DNA from: Sphingomonas_Q fennica_A
Lineage (GTDB): Bacteria; Pseudomonadota; Alphaproteobacteria; Sphingomonadales; Sphingomonadaceae
NCBI GenBank assembly: GCA_036946415.1
Contig: JAQIJD010000002.1
Span: 124,001 to 188,000, forward strand
Direction: 5' to 3'
Length of the DNA stretch: 64,000 nucleotides
A program made the translations under genes and the position numbers. The notes beneath the pieces are model-generated. The model searched no databases. It was not told the DNA's origin and saw only the letters and a list, made by a program, of their open reading frames with translations. Below are positions 24,296 through 33,141 of the stretch, one piece after another. Within the stretch, counting starts at the first letter, position 1. Each line of letters opens with the position of its first letter.

Positions 24296-26503
24296 TCAGA
24301 ACCGCGTCGCCAGCGCCGCCTCGAGCGAGCGGGGCGCGCCGATATAGACGTTGGTGGCCGGATAGCCCGAATATTCGCCGTAGAAGGCGTCGGTCAGGTT
24401 CCGTCCCCGCAGGGTGGCGGTGACGTGGGGGCCGACCGGCAGCGACAGGCTGGCATCCAGAACCGTATGGCCGGCGACGCGGATGCCGTTGGCGGTATCG
24501 GTGTAGAAGCCGCCGGCGTGGCGCAGGAAACCGCCCAGCGTGACCGCGCCGGCGATCGTGTAGAGCGCGGAAGCGTTGACCGTGGTCGAGGGGACGTTGA
24601 TCGGCCGGTTGCCGCGCCGGTCGATGCGGACGCCGCCCACCAATTCGGTCAATTCGTCATATTGCGCATCGGTGTAGGAGACGCCGCCCGACAGGCGCAG
24701 CGCCTTGACCGGCATGACGACGGCGGACAGTTCCACGCCCTGCGCGCTCTGCCGCCCGCCCTGCACCGTCAGCGCCGGGTTGGCGGGATCGCGCGTCAAT
24801 ATGTCGCGCTGTTCGATGCGGTAGGCGGCACCGGTCAGGCTCGCCCGTCCGCCCCACAGGCCGGCCTTGACGCCGCCCTCATAGGCGCGGCCCTTGGTCA
24901 GCCGGAAGCGGCTGTTGGCGATCGAGGCGAGCAGGATCGAGGAGACGGGCGAGACGGCGGTCGTATATTGCGCATAGAGGGTGACGCCCGTCGTCGCCTC
25001 CCATGTCGTGCCCGCGCGCCACGAGACGGGATCGAAGGTGGGCCGGTTGCGATCGGTGGCGCCGGTCACGTTCTGGATCGTCGCCCGGTCGAGCGCGATA
25101 TGATCCCAGCGCACGCCCCCCACCAGCAGCCAGCGGGGCGTGAGGTTCAGCGCGTCTTCCGCGAACAGCGAAGTCTGCTTCAGCTTCGAGACGAAGGTGA
25201 CGTTGGTGGTGGTGAACAGCGCCGTGCCGCGCGGCAGCGGCAGGACGGCCGGATCGCGCACGTCCACCGCAGGCAGGGCCGTCGCGGGCGTCTGCTGGCG
25301 GAGGCTGGTGAAATCGGTGCCGTTGCGTTCGAGCCCCAGGCTGAAGCGGTTGCGCATCGCCCCGATCCGGCTGTCGCTGGCGATCAGCCCGCGCGCATTC
25401 CAGAAGCGGTGATCGTGGCGGAAATCCTGATAGCTCTGGCGGAAGCTGCCGTTGGGGAAGGCGGCGGTGGGGGCGACGAAGCTCTGGCTGTCCGCCAGCA
25501 GAAAGGCGCGATCGGCGGTATAGCCGGTCAGGTCGAGCGCGAACGTCCACCCGCCGCCGATCGCCCAGTCGAGCCGCGACCGCAGCGTCGTCTCGTCGGC
25601 ACCGGAATAGGCGCCTTGCGGATTGTAGTTGCGCCGCCGGAGCGCGCGATCGGCGACGAGGTCGCCCGTCGCCGCCACCGCGCCCGACGGGCGGAGCGCA
25701 TATTGTCGCGGGATCAGCGGCAGCCCTTGATAGGTGGCGTCGTAGCGATCCTCGAAATGATCGACCGCGACGAGCAGCGAGAGGCGATCGTTGGGGCGCC
25801 AAAGCGCGCTCGCGGTCAGGCCGGCCGAGAACGTCTTGTTGTCGTCCACGTCGTAAAGGCTGTCGGATCGCTGGTAGCTGGCGTCGGCGCGCACCGCGAC
25901 GGTCGGCGAGACGGGCAGGTTGACGCCGCCGGCCGCGAACAGCGTGGCGAAGCTGCCGGCCGACAGGAAGCTATCGAGGTGGCGCTCGCCCAGCACGGGC
26001 TTGCGCGTGACCTTGTTGATGACGCCGGCCAGCGCCCCTTCGCCATAGAGGACGGAGGCAGGGCCTTTCAGCACCTCCACCCGGTCGTAATGCCAGTTGT
26101 TGGTATCGCGCTGGACGACGGTGGAGGTCGAGATGCGCACCCCGTCCTGCAGGATCGAGACGGTGTTGCCGGCGAAGCCGCGCATCGAGACGACCGCCGG
26201 ATTGCCCGGGACGTTGCCCGCGATCGCGCCGACCACGTCGTTGAACGTCTCGCGTGCGGTGCGCAGGCCGCGGATCTGGAGATCGTCCTGCGTCAGCACC
26301 TCGATGCTGGCCGGGGTTTCGCGGATGGTGAGGCCGAGGCGGCTGCCCGCCTGCGCCGCCTCGCCGAGCTTCAGGGGATCGCGCTGGCCGGTGACGACGA
26401 TCGCGGCGTCGATGCGCGGTTCGGCGGCGGGGGTTGCGGCGAGGGACGGGGCGGCGAGCAGCAGGCAGGGCAGGGTGGCCGCCCCCGGACAGGATCGGAA
26501 CAT
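24296..26503 (-). CDS. TonB-dependent siderophore-type receptor
   Basis: A 735-residue receptor with signal peptide, plug domain (AAIVVTGQRDPLKLGEAAQ, SIEVLTQDDLQIRGLRT, VSMRGFAGNTVSILQDGVR, RVEVLKGPASVLYGEGALAG) and a barrel ending in Phe. The RETPASIEVLTQDDLQIRG pattern is typical of the FhuA/siderophore branch. ATG 26503 has GAGGAATTCGC upstream. It is followed directly by a PepSY reductase-like gene and preceded by a DUF2946 gene, the usual neighbours of iron or copper chelate receptors. Confidence 0.92.
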   Translation of the reverse strand: MFRSCPGAATLPCLLLAAPSLAATPAAEPRIDAAIVVTGQRDPLKLGEAAQAGSRLGLTIRETPASIEVLTQDDLQIRGLRTARETFNDVVGAIAGNVPGNPAVVSMRGFAGNTVSILQDGVRISTSTVVQRDTNNWHYDRVEVLKGPASVLYGEGALAGVINKVTRKPVLGERHLDSFLSAGSFATLFAAGGVNLPVSPTVAVRADASYQRSDSLYDVDDNKTFSAGLTASALWRPNDRLSLLVAVDHFEDRYDATYQGLPLIPRQYALRPSGAVAATGDLVADRALRRRNYNPQGAYSGADETTLRSRLDWAIGGGWTFALDLTGYTADRAFLLADSQSFVAPTAAFPNGSFRQSYQDFRHDHRFWNARGLIASDSRIGAMRNRFSLGLERNGTDFTSLRQQTPATALPAVDVRDPAVLPLPRGTALFTTTNVTFVSKLKQTSLFAEDALNLTPRWLLVGGVRWDHIALDRATIQNVTGATDRNRPTFDPVSWRAGTTWEATTGVTLYAQYTTAVSPVSSILLASIANSRFRLTKGRAYEGGVKAGLWGGRASLTGAAYRIEQRDILTRDPANPALTVQGGRQSAQGVELSAVVMPVKALRLSGGVSYTDAQYDELTELVGGVRIDRRGNRPINVPSTTVNASALYTIAGAVTLGGFLRHAGGFYTDTANGIRVAGHTVLDASLSLPVGPHVTATLRGRNLTDAFYGEYSGYPATNVYIGAPRSLEAALATRF

Positions 26504-26645
26504 GCGAATTCCTCGATCGGCGCGCCTCGGCGGCGGCCGTGATGCAGGACGGCGTGCCCGCCCGATGGCGTGGCGGCGCGCAGCGTGCTGCGGATATCGA
26601 TACAGGTGGGATCGGCCGCCTGCCCGGCGTGGGCGGCGGCGCTCG

Positions 26646-27068
26646 TCAGGCGGCGGGGTGCGGCGGTCCGCGGGAGAAGGGCCTGAGATGGGGCGCCGCC
26701 GGCACCGTCGCACGCGGCGCGGCACGGAGCGCCATTGCCGCGACGAAGGCGAGCGCGACCACGAGGAGAAGCGGATCGGCGCCGCCCAGCGCCTGTGCCG
26801 ACAAGGCGGTGAAGGCGCAGGGCGCCTCCGCCTTGTCATGCTCCTTCGCGGGGCCGTGACCCGGCATGGCGTGATCCATGCCGGGCATGGCCATCGTCAC
26901 CGCCGAGGGCGACGGCGTCGCGCCCGGACAGAGCGTGATCGCGATCCGGCCGTGATCGTTGGCGATCATATAGCCGGCCGGCACCAGCATGCGCAGCGCC
27001 AGCGCCGCGACGCAGATCAGCGCGGCGAGGGGGCCATGGGCCAGGATCAGGCGCCGGGCGGCTTGCAC
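26646..27068 (-). CDS. DUF2946 family protein, Met/His-rich
   Basis: A 140-residue protein with two membrane segments (about residues 12-32 and 98-115). Between them lies a Met/His-rich loop (TMAMPGMDHAMPGHG, then EHDKAEAPCAF) and two Cys (LCPGA and PCAF). Such loops are common Cu(I) or Ag(I) ligands, and DUF2946 genes often sit beside copper-linked TonB receptors. GTG 27068 is the start. It lies 142 bp upstream of the receptor on the same strand and probably shares its promoter. Confidence 0.8.
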   Translation of the reverse strand: MQAARRLILAHGPLAALICVAALALRMLVPAGYMIANDHGRIAITLCPGATPSPSAVTMAMPGMDHAMPGHGPAKEHDKAEAPCAFTALSAQALGGADPLLLVVALAFVAAMALRAAPRATVPAAPHLRPFSRGPPHPAA

Positions 27069-27138
27069 CCCGCCCCGTTAGGCCAGCGCGGCCCCCAAGT
27101 CACTTGGACATTCCGTCCGCCCCGTCGCTTTGCTGCGG

Positions 27139-28251
27139 TCAGGCGAACAGCGCCTGTTCGGCGCGCGGTTCCCGCGGACCTGCCCAACCGGTCGGGGTCA
27201 GCCGCCGCTCCCACGACAGGGCATCGCGGACGATGCGTTCCAGATCGTCGTAGCGCGGGCGCCAGCCGAGGGTCGCCAGCATCAGGCGGTTGTCCGCCAC
27301 CAGCGTATCGGGATCGCCCGGCCGGCGCGGCGCCTCCCGCCGGTCGATCCTGCCGCCGGCGACGCGATCGACCACGTCGAGCACTTCGCGCACCGAAAAG
27401 CCCCGCCCGTAGCCGCAGTTCAGGACGTGATTGTCCGCCGGCCGCGCGATCAGCAGATCGAGTGCCGCGACATGCGCCGCCGCCAGATCGCTGACGTGGA
27501 TATAGTCGCGCACGCCCGTGCCGTCGGCGGTGGCGTAATCGGTGCCGTAGATCGAGACGTGACTGCGCTTTCCCGCCGCAGCCTCCGCCGCGATCTTGAT
27601 GAGGTGGGTGGCGCCCGCCGTCGATTGACCGCTGCGGCCGCGCGGATCGGCACCCGCCACGTTGAAGTAGCGCAGCGCGCAATAATTGATGTCGGCGGCC
27701 GCGGCGATGTCGCGCAGCATCCATTCGGTCATCAGCTTCGACCGGCCATACGGGTTGATCGGATCCTGCGCGCTGGCTTCCGGGATCGGCACCTGCCGGG
27801 GAATCCCATAGACCGCAGCGGTTGAGGAGAAGAGGAAGTGGCGGACGCCGCAGGCGATCACGCTTTCCACGAGCGCGCGGCTGGCGGCGAAATTGTTGCG
27901 ATAATAGCCGAGCGGATCCTGCACCGAATCGGGCACGATCACCGATCCCGCGAAATGCATGACGGCGAAGACGCGATGGTCGCGCATCGCCTGCTGCACC
28001 GCCTGCTCGTCCGCGATATCGGCGACGACGAGATGCGCGCGCGGATCGACCGCCCAGGCGAAGCCCGCGGACAGATCGTCGATCACCACCACCGGCCAGC
28101 CCGCGTCGAGCAGCGCCAGCACGGCGTGGCTGCCGACGTAGCCGGCGCCGCCCGTCACCATTACCGCACCGCGGCGGAACGCGATCGGTTCGCCGACAAG
28201 CCTCACCGGCGCTTCGGCCGGGGTGAGCGCCCTGACGACGCGCGCGTTCAC
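27139..28251 (-). CDS. galE: UDP-glucose 4-epimerase
   Basis: An extended SDR with VTGGAGYVGSH (cofactor), SSTAAVYGIP (catalytic Ser/Thr), YGRSK (Tyr/Lys) and the GalE-specific LRYFNVAGADP..G and GTGVRDYIHVSDLA motifs. It interconverts UDP-glucose and UDP-galactose for surface polysaccharide. The start is uncertain. ATG 28161 would cut into the first beta strand, so GTG 28251 is given (370 residues, about 30 longer than usual). Its ribosome site is too close to be ideal. Confidence 0.87.
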   Translation of the reverse strand: MNARVVRALTPAEAPVRLVGEPIAFRRGAVMVTGGAGYVGSHAVLALLDAGWPVVVIDDLSAGFAWAVDPRAHLVVADIADEQAVQQAMRDHRVFAVMHFAGSVIVPDSVQDPLGYYRNNFAASRALVESVIACGVRHFLFSSTAAVYGIPRQVPIPEASAQDPINPYGRSKLMTEWMLRDIAAAADINYCALRYFNVAGADPRGRSGQSTAGATHLIKIAAEAAAGKRSHVSIYGTDYATADGTGVRDYIHVSDLAAAHVAALDLLIARPADNHVLNCGYGRGFSVREVLDVVDRVAGGRIDRREAPRRPGDPDTLVADNRLMLATLGWRPRYDDLERIVRDALSWERRLTPTGWAGPREPRAEQALFA

Positions 28252-28325
28252 ATCTCCCCCATATCGCCCGTCCAAACCACGGCGGCGAAACGAAGTTCCG
28301 GGTAACTCCTTCGAACGAGGGGGGA

Positions 28326-28601
28326 TTAGGGCAGTTCGGCGGGTCGCCTCGCGCCGCGCGGGGTCGCCCCCAGGCCGGAAAGCTCGGCCAGCACCTGCAT
28401 CCAGTAACTGGTCCGGGCGATATCGTTGCACAGGCAGACGGTGTGGAAGCGGCGGCGCGCCTCGTCGATCGCCGCCTCGCCCGCGGCGCGATACATGGCG
28501 GCGGCCTGTTCGGCTGCCGGCAGTCTTTCCGGGCCGAGCTCCCGTTTGTCGATAACGCCCATGCCGCCCCCTTCGTCGAACCCCCGCACTGCCAGCGACA
28601 T
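28326..28601 (-). CDS. Small hypothetical protein
   Basis: A 91-residue reading frame with ordinary helical composition, including AEQAAAMYRAAGEAAIDEARRRFHTVCLCNDIARTSYW split over two predicted helices. It has no signal or membrane segment. A second start at 28562 (MGVIDKREL) has AGGGGG upstream and may be the true one. No family recognised. It sits alone between galE and the receptor terminator. Confidence 0.5.
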   Translation of the reverse strand: MSLAVRGFDEGGGMGVIDKRELGPERLPAAEQAAAMYRAAGEAAIDEARRRFHTVCLCNDIARTSYWMQVLAELSGLGATPRGARRPAELP

Positions 28602-28634
28602 CCTATCATCCGCCTAACATCCGGAGTGCACGAC

Positions 28635-28667
28635 GAAAAAAGAGGCGGCCGGTTGCGCGGCCGCCTC
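28635..28667 (-). terminator. Intrinsic terminator of the 28717-31917 receptor gene
   Basis: A perfect 9-bp stem, GAGGCGGCC / GGCCGCCTC, with an 8-nt loop, followed on the minus strand by a run of six Ts (the A-run 28636-28641). It lies 50 bp past the receptor stop. Confidence 0.85.
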
Positions 28668-28716
28668 CCAAGCGTCGGTGCGGGGAGGGACCGGCACCGA
28701 ACCTCTGCACGCTTCC

Positions 28717-31700
28717 TCAGAAGCGCGCCTTGATCCCCATGAAGAAGCGCCGGCCGAGCACGTCGTAGAAGCTGCCCTGCGCACCGGTGCCGCCGATCTG
28801 GCCGCCGGCGGTGGTGCCGGCCGGGGGGGCGGCGTTCACTTCGTAGAGCGGCGGGGCCTTGTCGGTCAGATTCTCGACGCCGAAGCGGAACGTCACGTCC
28901 CGCGTCACCGCCAGCGTGCCCATCAGGTTGAACTGGTTGTAGGCCGGCGCGCCCTGGATAGTCGTCGCCGGATTGACCGCCGCCGCCACCGACTTGATGC
29001 TCGGCAGATGCTGCCATTGCAGCGTCGCCGTCACCGGCCCGGCCGCATAGGTGAGCGAGGTGAACGACCGCCAGCGATAGGAGGAGGTGCTGAGACCGTT
29101 CTCGTTGGTCGCCGGCCCGAAGGTGCCGCGATATTCGACCAGCGGCAGCACCGGCAGCACCGCCGATTTCACGCTGTCGAGATAGTTGACGACGGCATTG
29201 AGGCTGAGCGTGCCCGGCACGCCGAGGCCGGCATCGTCCAGCCGCACCGACCAGTCGAGCTGCGCGTCGATGCCCGAAACGCGGAAGCGCCCGCTGTTGA
29301 GATAGGTGCCGAGCAGATCGCCGATCGTGCCGATGCCGACGTTGCGGGTGATGCCCGTGCAGAAGGGCGAGGTGGCGCTGAGCGACGGGTTGAACGCCGT
29401 ATCGAAGCACTGGCGCTGGATGATGTCGCTCGTCTGCAGGCCGATCGCGTCGGTCACTTCGATATTGTAATAGTCGACCGACAGCCGCAGCCCACGGAAC
29501 AGCGCCGAACGGACCGGCGAGGAGAGGACGCCGCCCACCGTCCACGTCTTGGCGATTTCGGGCGTCAGGTTCGCATTGCCCTGGCTGCTGACGAACACGA
29601 AGGCGGGGCCGGCCGACTGGTTGGCGGGATTGGCGTAGAAGTTGGCGGCCGTCTGCGGATCGCCGCGGTTCATCAGCGCCTCGCACAGCGCGCGGACCTG
29701 GGCGCGGTTGGTGGTGTTGGCGGCGCCGGCCGAATAGGGCAGCGGATTGTTGGTCGAGCAGAGATCGCCGCCCGAGGCGACCGCGAACACCTGCTGCCGC
29801 GCCTGATAGAGTTCGGCGATGTTGGGGGCGCGCTCGGCCTTGTTGTAGCCGCCGCGCAGGCGGAACCAGTCTGTCACCTCCCAGTCGCCGTTGATCTTGT
29901 AGGTATAGCTGTTGCCGGTGGTGTTATAGTCGGAGACGCGGCCGCCGATTTCCAGTTCCAGCCGCTTGATGAGCGGCAGATCCTTCAGCAGCGGGATCAG
30001 CAATTCGCCATAGGCTTCCTTGACGTTGATCGTGCCCCGCGAATTGCCGCTGGGATAGAGGCCGATCGCCTGATCGAGGAAGGAGCGGCCTTGGGTCGTC
30101 AGCGTGTCGTTCAGATATTCGAAGCGGTTGCGCCGATAGTCCGCGCCGATCGCGAAGCGCAGGTCGCCGGCCGGCAGCGCGACGAGGCCGCCCTGCAAGG
30201 TCGCCTCCCACACGCTCTGCTCCATGTCGGACGAGCTTTTGACGTCCGCCGAGATCGCCTCGATGCAATCCGCGCTGGTCGCGATATTGTCGAACGGGTT
30301 GAGGCCGCTGGTGCAGGTGGCCGAGGCCGCGCCGAAGCCGCCGAACGCGGCATTGCCCTGCGCGCGGAAGTTCTGGCCCCAATTGGGTGCCGAGATCACC
30401 GCCCGATAGCGTTGCAGCGAAGCGAAGCCCGTCTGATTGACGCTGGTGTTCGACTGGCCGTGCGAGCCATAGGCTTCCCACGTCCAGTCGGTGCCGGGGA
30501 TACGGCCCTGGAGGCCGGCGAGCAGCTGGTAGGTGAACACCTTGCTGTCGGCGACGCGGTTGGCATAGTTCAGATAATTGTTGAGCTGCCAGGGCGCGGT
30601 CGGGTTCGGCCGGCTGGCGAGCAGCGCCGCCAGTTCGGCCGGCAGCGCGCGGCCGTCGACCGGGATGGTCGTGCTCCACCCGTTCACCGCCGGCGACGGC
30701 TGCTGGATGGTCTGCGACTTCGACCGGTTGAAATAGCCCTGGGTGATGACGCTGATGTCGTCGTTGATCTCATATTGCCCGCGCGAATAAATGTTCCAGC
30801 GATCGAGCGGGAAGGTTGCCAGCTCGTCCTGCCAGTTCTGCGCGAGCTGGCCGGTCGTCAGCCGCTCGTATTTCAGGCCGAGCTGTTCGGTGAAGCGATA
30901 GGCGCCGGGGATGGTCAGCCCGTCGAAGCCGCCGAAGGCGGTGCCGTTGGGGTTGAAATAGAAATTGCCGAAGTTCGGGTAATTGACGGCCGGATTGGGC
31001 CGGCCGGAGAAGATGCCGTTGACCACCGCCTGATTGGGGGCGTTGTTGGCCGCCGCCACGAAATGCGGGAAGTCCGAGAAGAATTCGGTGCCGGCGGTGC
31101 CGGGATCGGCCCAGAAATCGCGGAACCAGCGGCGCTTGTCGCGCCGCGCGCCGTTGCGATCCGAATGGTCGACGCCGAAGGTGATGTTGCCGCGATTGTC
31201 GGCGAAATTGGCGCCCATGAAGCCGCTGACGCGATATTCGAAGCCGTCGCCGCGCTGGGTGACGCTCGTCTGCCCGTCCAGCTCCAGCCCCTGGAAGTTC
31301 TTGCGCAGGATGAAGTTGACGACGCCGGCCACCGCATCCGCGCCGTAGGTGGAGGACGCGCCGCCGGTGATGACCTCGACCCGCTCGATCGCGGCGGCGG
31401 GGATGGTGTTGATGTCGACGACGAGGTTCGCGTTGCCGGGCGTGGCGCGGCGCCCGTCGATCAGCACGAGGTTGCGGTTGGGGCCGAGGCCGCGCAGCGA
31501 CACGGTGGCCGCGCCCGGCGTGTTGGTGGCGGTGGACTGGATGTCGCCGCCCTGCGTCGGCGTCTGCGCCGGGGTGAACTGGGGCAGCTTGTTGAGGTTC
31601 TGTTCGATCGCGATCGTCGGCGACTGTTCGAGCAGCGACTGGTTGACCGTCACGATCGGGCTGGTCGCGGTATAGTCGCGCCGCGCGATGCGCGATCCGG

Positions 31701-31917
31701 TGACGACGATCTCCTGCGTGTTGGCGGGGCCGGCCGGCGTCGCGGCCGCGGCGGGATCGGTGCCGGGGGCGGTGGTGCCGAGCGGCGGTTCCTGCGCCTC
31801 GGCGGCAGCGCTCGCTTCTGGCGCGGGCGGCGTGACCTGCGCTGCGGCGGGTGCGGCGGCGGCGGCCACCGCGAGCAGGCTCGCACTGCCCAGGCACAGA
31901 GTTGATAATGTTCGCAT
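28717..31917 (-). CDS. Large TonB-dependent receptor (RDXS/oligomer type)
   Basis: A 1066-residue receptor. Signal peptide MRTLSTLCLGSASLLAV..AAAQ is followed by an Ala/Pro-rich spacer, the TonB-box-like EIVVTGSRI, a plug with SLRGLGPNRNLVLIDGRR and RVEVITGGASSTYGADAVAGVVNFI, and a long barrel ending in Phe. This GSRI..GGASSTYGADAVAGVVNF branch in sphingomonads usually takes oligomeric plant compounds. ATG 31917 has GGGAGAG upstream. It is divergent from the lig operon at 32381, so uptake of lignin-derived dimers is a plausible job, inferred only from position. Confidence 0.92.
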   Translation of the reverse strand: MRTLSTLCLGSASLLAVAAAAAPAAAQVTPPAPEASAAAEAQEPPLGTTAPGTDPAAAATPAGPANTQEIVVTGSRIARRDYTATSPIVTVNQSLLEQSPTIAIEQNLNKLPQFTPAQTPTQGGDIQSTATNTPGAATVSLRGLGPNRNLVLIDGRRATPGNANLVVDINTIPAAAIERVEVITGGASSTYGADAVAGVVNFILRKNFQGLELDGQTSVTQRGDGFEYRVSGFMGANFADNRGNITFGVDHSDRNGARRDKRRWFRDFWADPGTAGTEFFSDFPHFVAAANNAPNQAVVNGIFSGRPNPAVNYPNFGNFYFNPNGTAFGGFDGLTIPGAYRFTEQLGLKYERLTTGQLAQNWQDELATFPLDRWNIYSRGQYEINDDISVITQGYFNRSKSQTIQQPSPAVNGWSTTIPVDGRALPAELAALLASRPNPTAPWQLNNYLNYANRVADSKVFTYQLLAGLQGRIPGTDWTWEAYGSHGQSNTSVNQTGFASLQRYRAVISAPNWGQNFRAQGNAAFGGFGAASATCTSGLNPFDNIATSADCIEAISADVKSSSDMEQSVWEATLQGGLVALPAGDLRFAIGADYRRNRFEYLNDTLTTQGRSFLDQAIGLYPSGNSRGTINVKEAYGELLIPLLKDLPLIKRLELEIGGRVSDYNTTGNSYTYKINGDWEVTDWFRLRGGYNKAERAPNIAELYQARQQVFAVASGGDLCSTNNPLPYSAGAANTTNRAQVRALCEALMNRGDPQTAANFYANPANQSAGPAFVFVSSQGNANLTPEIAKTWTVGGVLSSPVRSALFRGLRLSVDYYNIEVTDAIGLQTSDIIQRQCFDTAFNPSLSATSPFCTGITRNVGIGTIGDLLGTYLNSGRFRVSGIDAQLDWSVRLDDAGLGVPGTLSLNAVVNYLDSVKSAVLPVLPLVEYRGTFGPATNENGLSTSSYRWRSFTSLTYAAGPVTATLQWQHLPSIKSVAAAVNPATTIQGAPAYNQFNLMGTLAVTRDVTFRFGVENLTDKAPPLYEVNAAPPAGTTAGGQIGGTGAQGSFYDVLGRRFFMGIKARF

Positions 31918-32380
31918 TGGACACTCTCCCTCTTTCACGACGGCACGGGCCGGCGTTCGCCGCACCGGGGTGCGACGCCATTGTCTTGTCATTGGGCCGG
32001 ACGGGCCGGCGCTTGTGGGCTTCGGGGCCGGTCTAGCCGGCGGACGCTGTCGTCATATCCCTCTCCTCGACCTCGCGCCGGCGCCGAAGCGCCAGCCTCC
32101 GCATCGCACGTTCCCGTGCGATCGCTGCCTCTTGTGCGTGCGGTGGGTGTGGTCCGGGCGCCGGGCGGCCGGGCAGGGCGGGCCGCGCCCGCCTCCATCC
32201 TCCGCCTGATCGCCGGGTCGTCCCCCGCCTGCCGGTTCGCCGGCCCGCCGAAGCGCGCCTGCTGCCGATCTGATGCGACCTTGACAGTGCGAGTTGATTT
32301 CGTCCAGTCTCAATCCTGCACAACGCCACCATCGGTCACGAGGGGCGGATAATCGAATAAATCGAGAGGAGCGCCGGGCC
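31918..32380. promoter_or_regulatory. Divergent promoter region, receptor / lig operon
   Basis: This 463-bp gap has no credible gene. A palindrome CGCACCGGGGTGCG lies at 31961-31974, 44 bp upstream of the receptor start. A perfect -35 hexamer TTGACA is at 32281-32286 facing the lig operon, but no good -10 follows at standard spacing. GATAAT occurs near 32348, just before the lig start. These are candidates only. Confidence 0.4.
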
Positions 32381-33121
32381 TTGGCCAAGGACAATCGGAT
32401 CAAGCTGTACGATCTTCAGCTCGAATCGGGCTGCACGATCAGCCCCTTCGTGTGGCGCACCAAATATGCGCTGGCGCACAAGGGGTTCGAGATCGACATC
32501 GTCCCCGGTGGCTTCACCGGCATCGAGGAACTGACCGACGGTTTCTCCAACCGCCTGCCGGTGATCGAGGACGACGGCGTCAAGATCAAGGACAGTTGGG
32601 AGATCGCCGAATATCTCGACGCGAAATATCCCAACCGGCCGATGCTGTTCGCCGGCGAAAGCCACAAGATCCTGACGAAGTTCATCGACAGCTGGGCCTG
32701 GGCGACGGCGATCGGGCCGTGGTTCCGCTGCTACATCCTCGATTACCACGATCTGTCGCGCCCGCAGGACCGCCATTACGTCCGCTGGAGCCGCGAGGAA
32801 TGGTTCCTGCAAGGCCGCAAGCTGGAAGATGTGCAGGCCGGCCGCGAGGAACGGCTGCCGACGGTGCCGCCGCTGCTCGAACCGCTGCGCGTGCTGCTGA
32901 AGGACACGCCGTGGCTGGGCGGCGCCAGCCCCAATTACACCGATTACTGCATCCTCGCGGTGTTCCTGTGGACCGCGTCGGTCGCGAAGATCCCGCCGCT
33001 GCACGACGACGATCCGCTGAAGGATTATATCGACCGCGGGTTCGACCTCTACGGCGGCCTCGGCCGGCACCCCGGCATGCACAACCTCTTCGGCCTGCCG
33101 AAGAGCGCCGACGCCGCCTGA
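32381..33121 (+). CDS. ligE: Glutathione S-transferase, LigE/LigP-type beta-etherase
   Basis: A 246-residue GST-fold enzyme. The N-terminal thioredoxin domain (YDLQLESGCTISPFVWRTK, GGFTGIEELT, NRLPVIEDDG) and C-terminal domain (WFRCYILDYHDLS, EDVQAGREERLP, FLWTASVAKIPPL, GLGRHPGM) match the LigE/LigP beta-etherases of Sphingobium, which use glutathione to cleave the beta-O-4 ether of lignin model dimers stereospecifically. TTG 32381 follows AGAGGA and gives the family's MAK-start. It lacks the extra C-terminal tail of SYK-6 LigE. It is first in an operon with an SDR and an MFS transporter. Confidence 0.87.
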   Translation: MAKDNRIKLYDLQLESGCTISPFVWRTKYALAHKGFEIDIVPGGFTGIEELTDGFSNRLPVIEDDGVKIKDSWEIAEYLDAKYPNRPMLFAGESHKILTKFIDSWAWATAIGPWFRCYILDYHDLSRPQDRHYVRWSREEWFLQGRKLEDVQAGREERLPTVPPLLEPLRVLLKDTPWLGGASPNYTDYCILAVFLWTASVAKIPPLHDDDPLKDYIDRGFDLYGGLGRHPGMHNLFGLPKSADAA

Positions 33122-33141
33122 CCAGATACGGAGACAGACCA

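Noticed and set aside
28678..31905. 1075-codon plus-strand open frame over the large TonB receptor
   Set aside because: Same antisense artefact. The receptor on the minus strand has signal peptide, plug and barrel features, and the antisense product has none.
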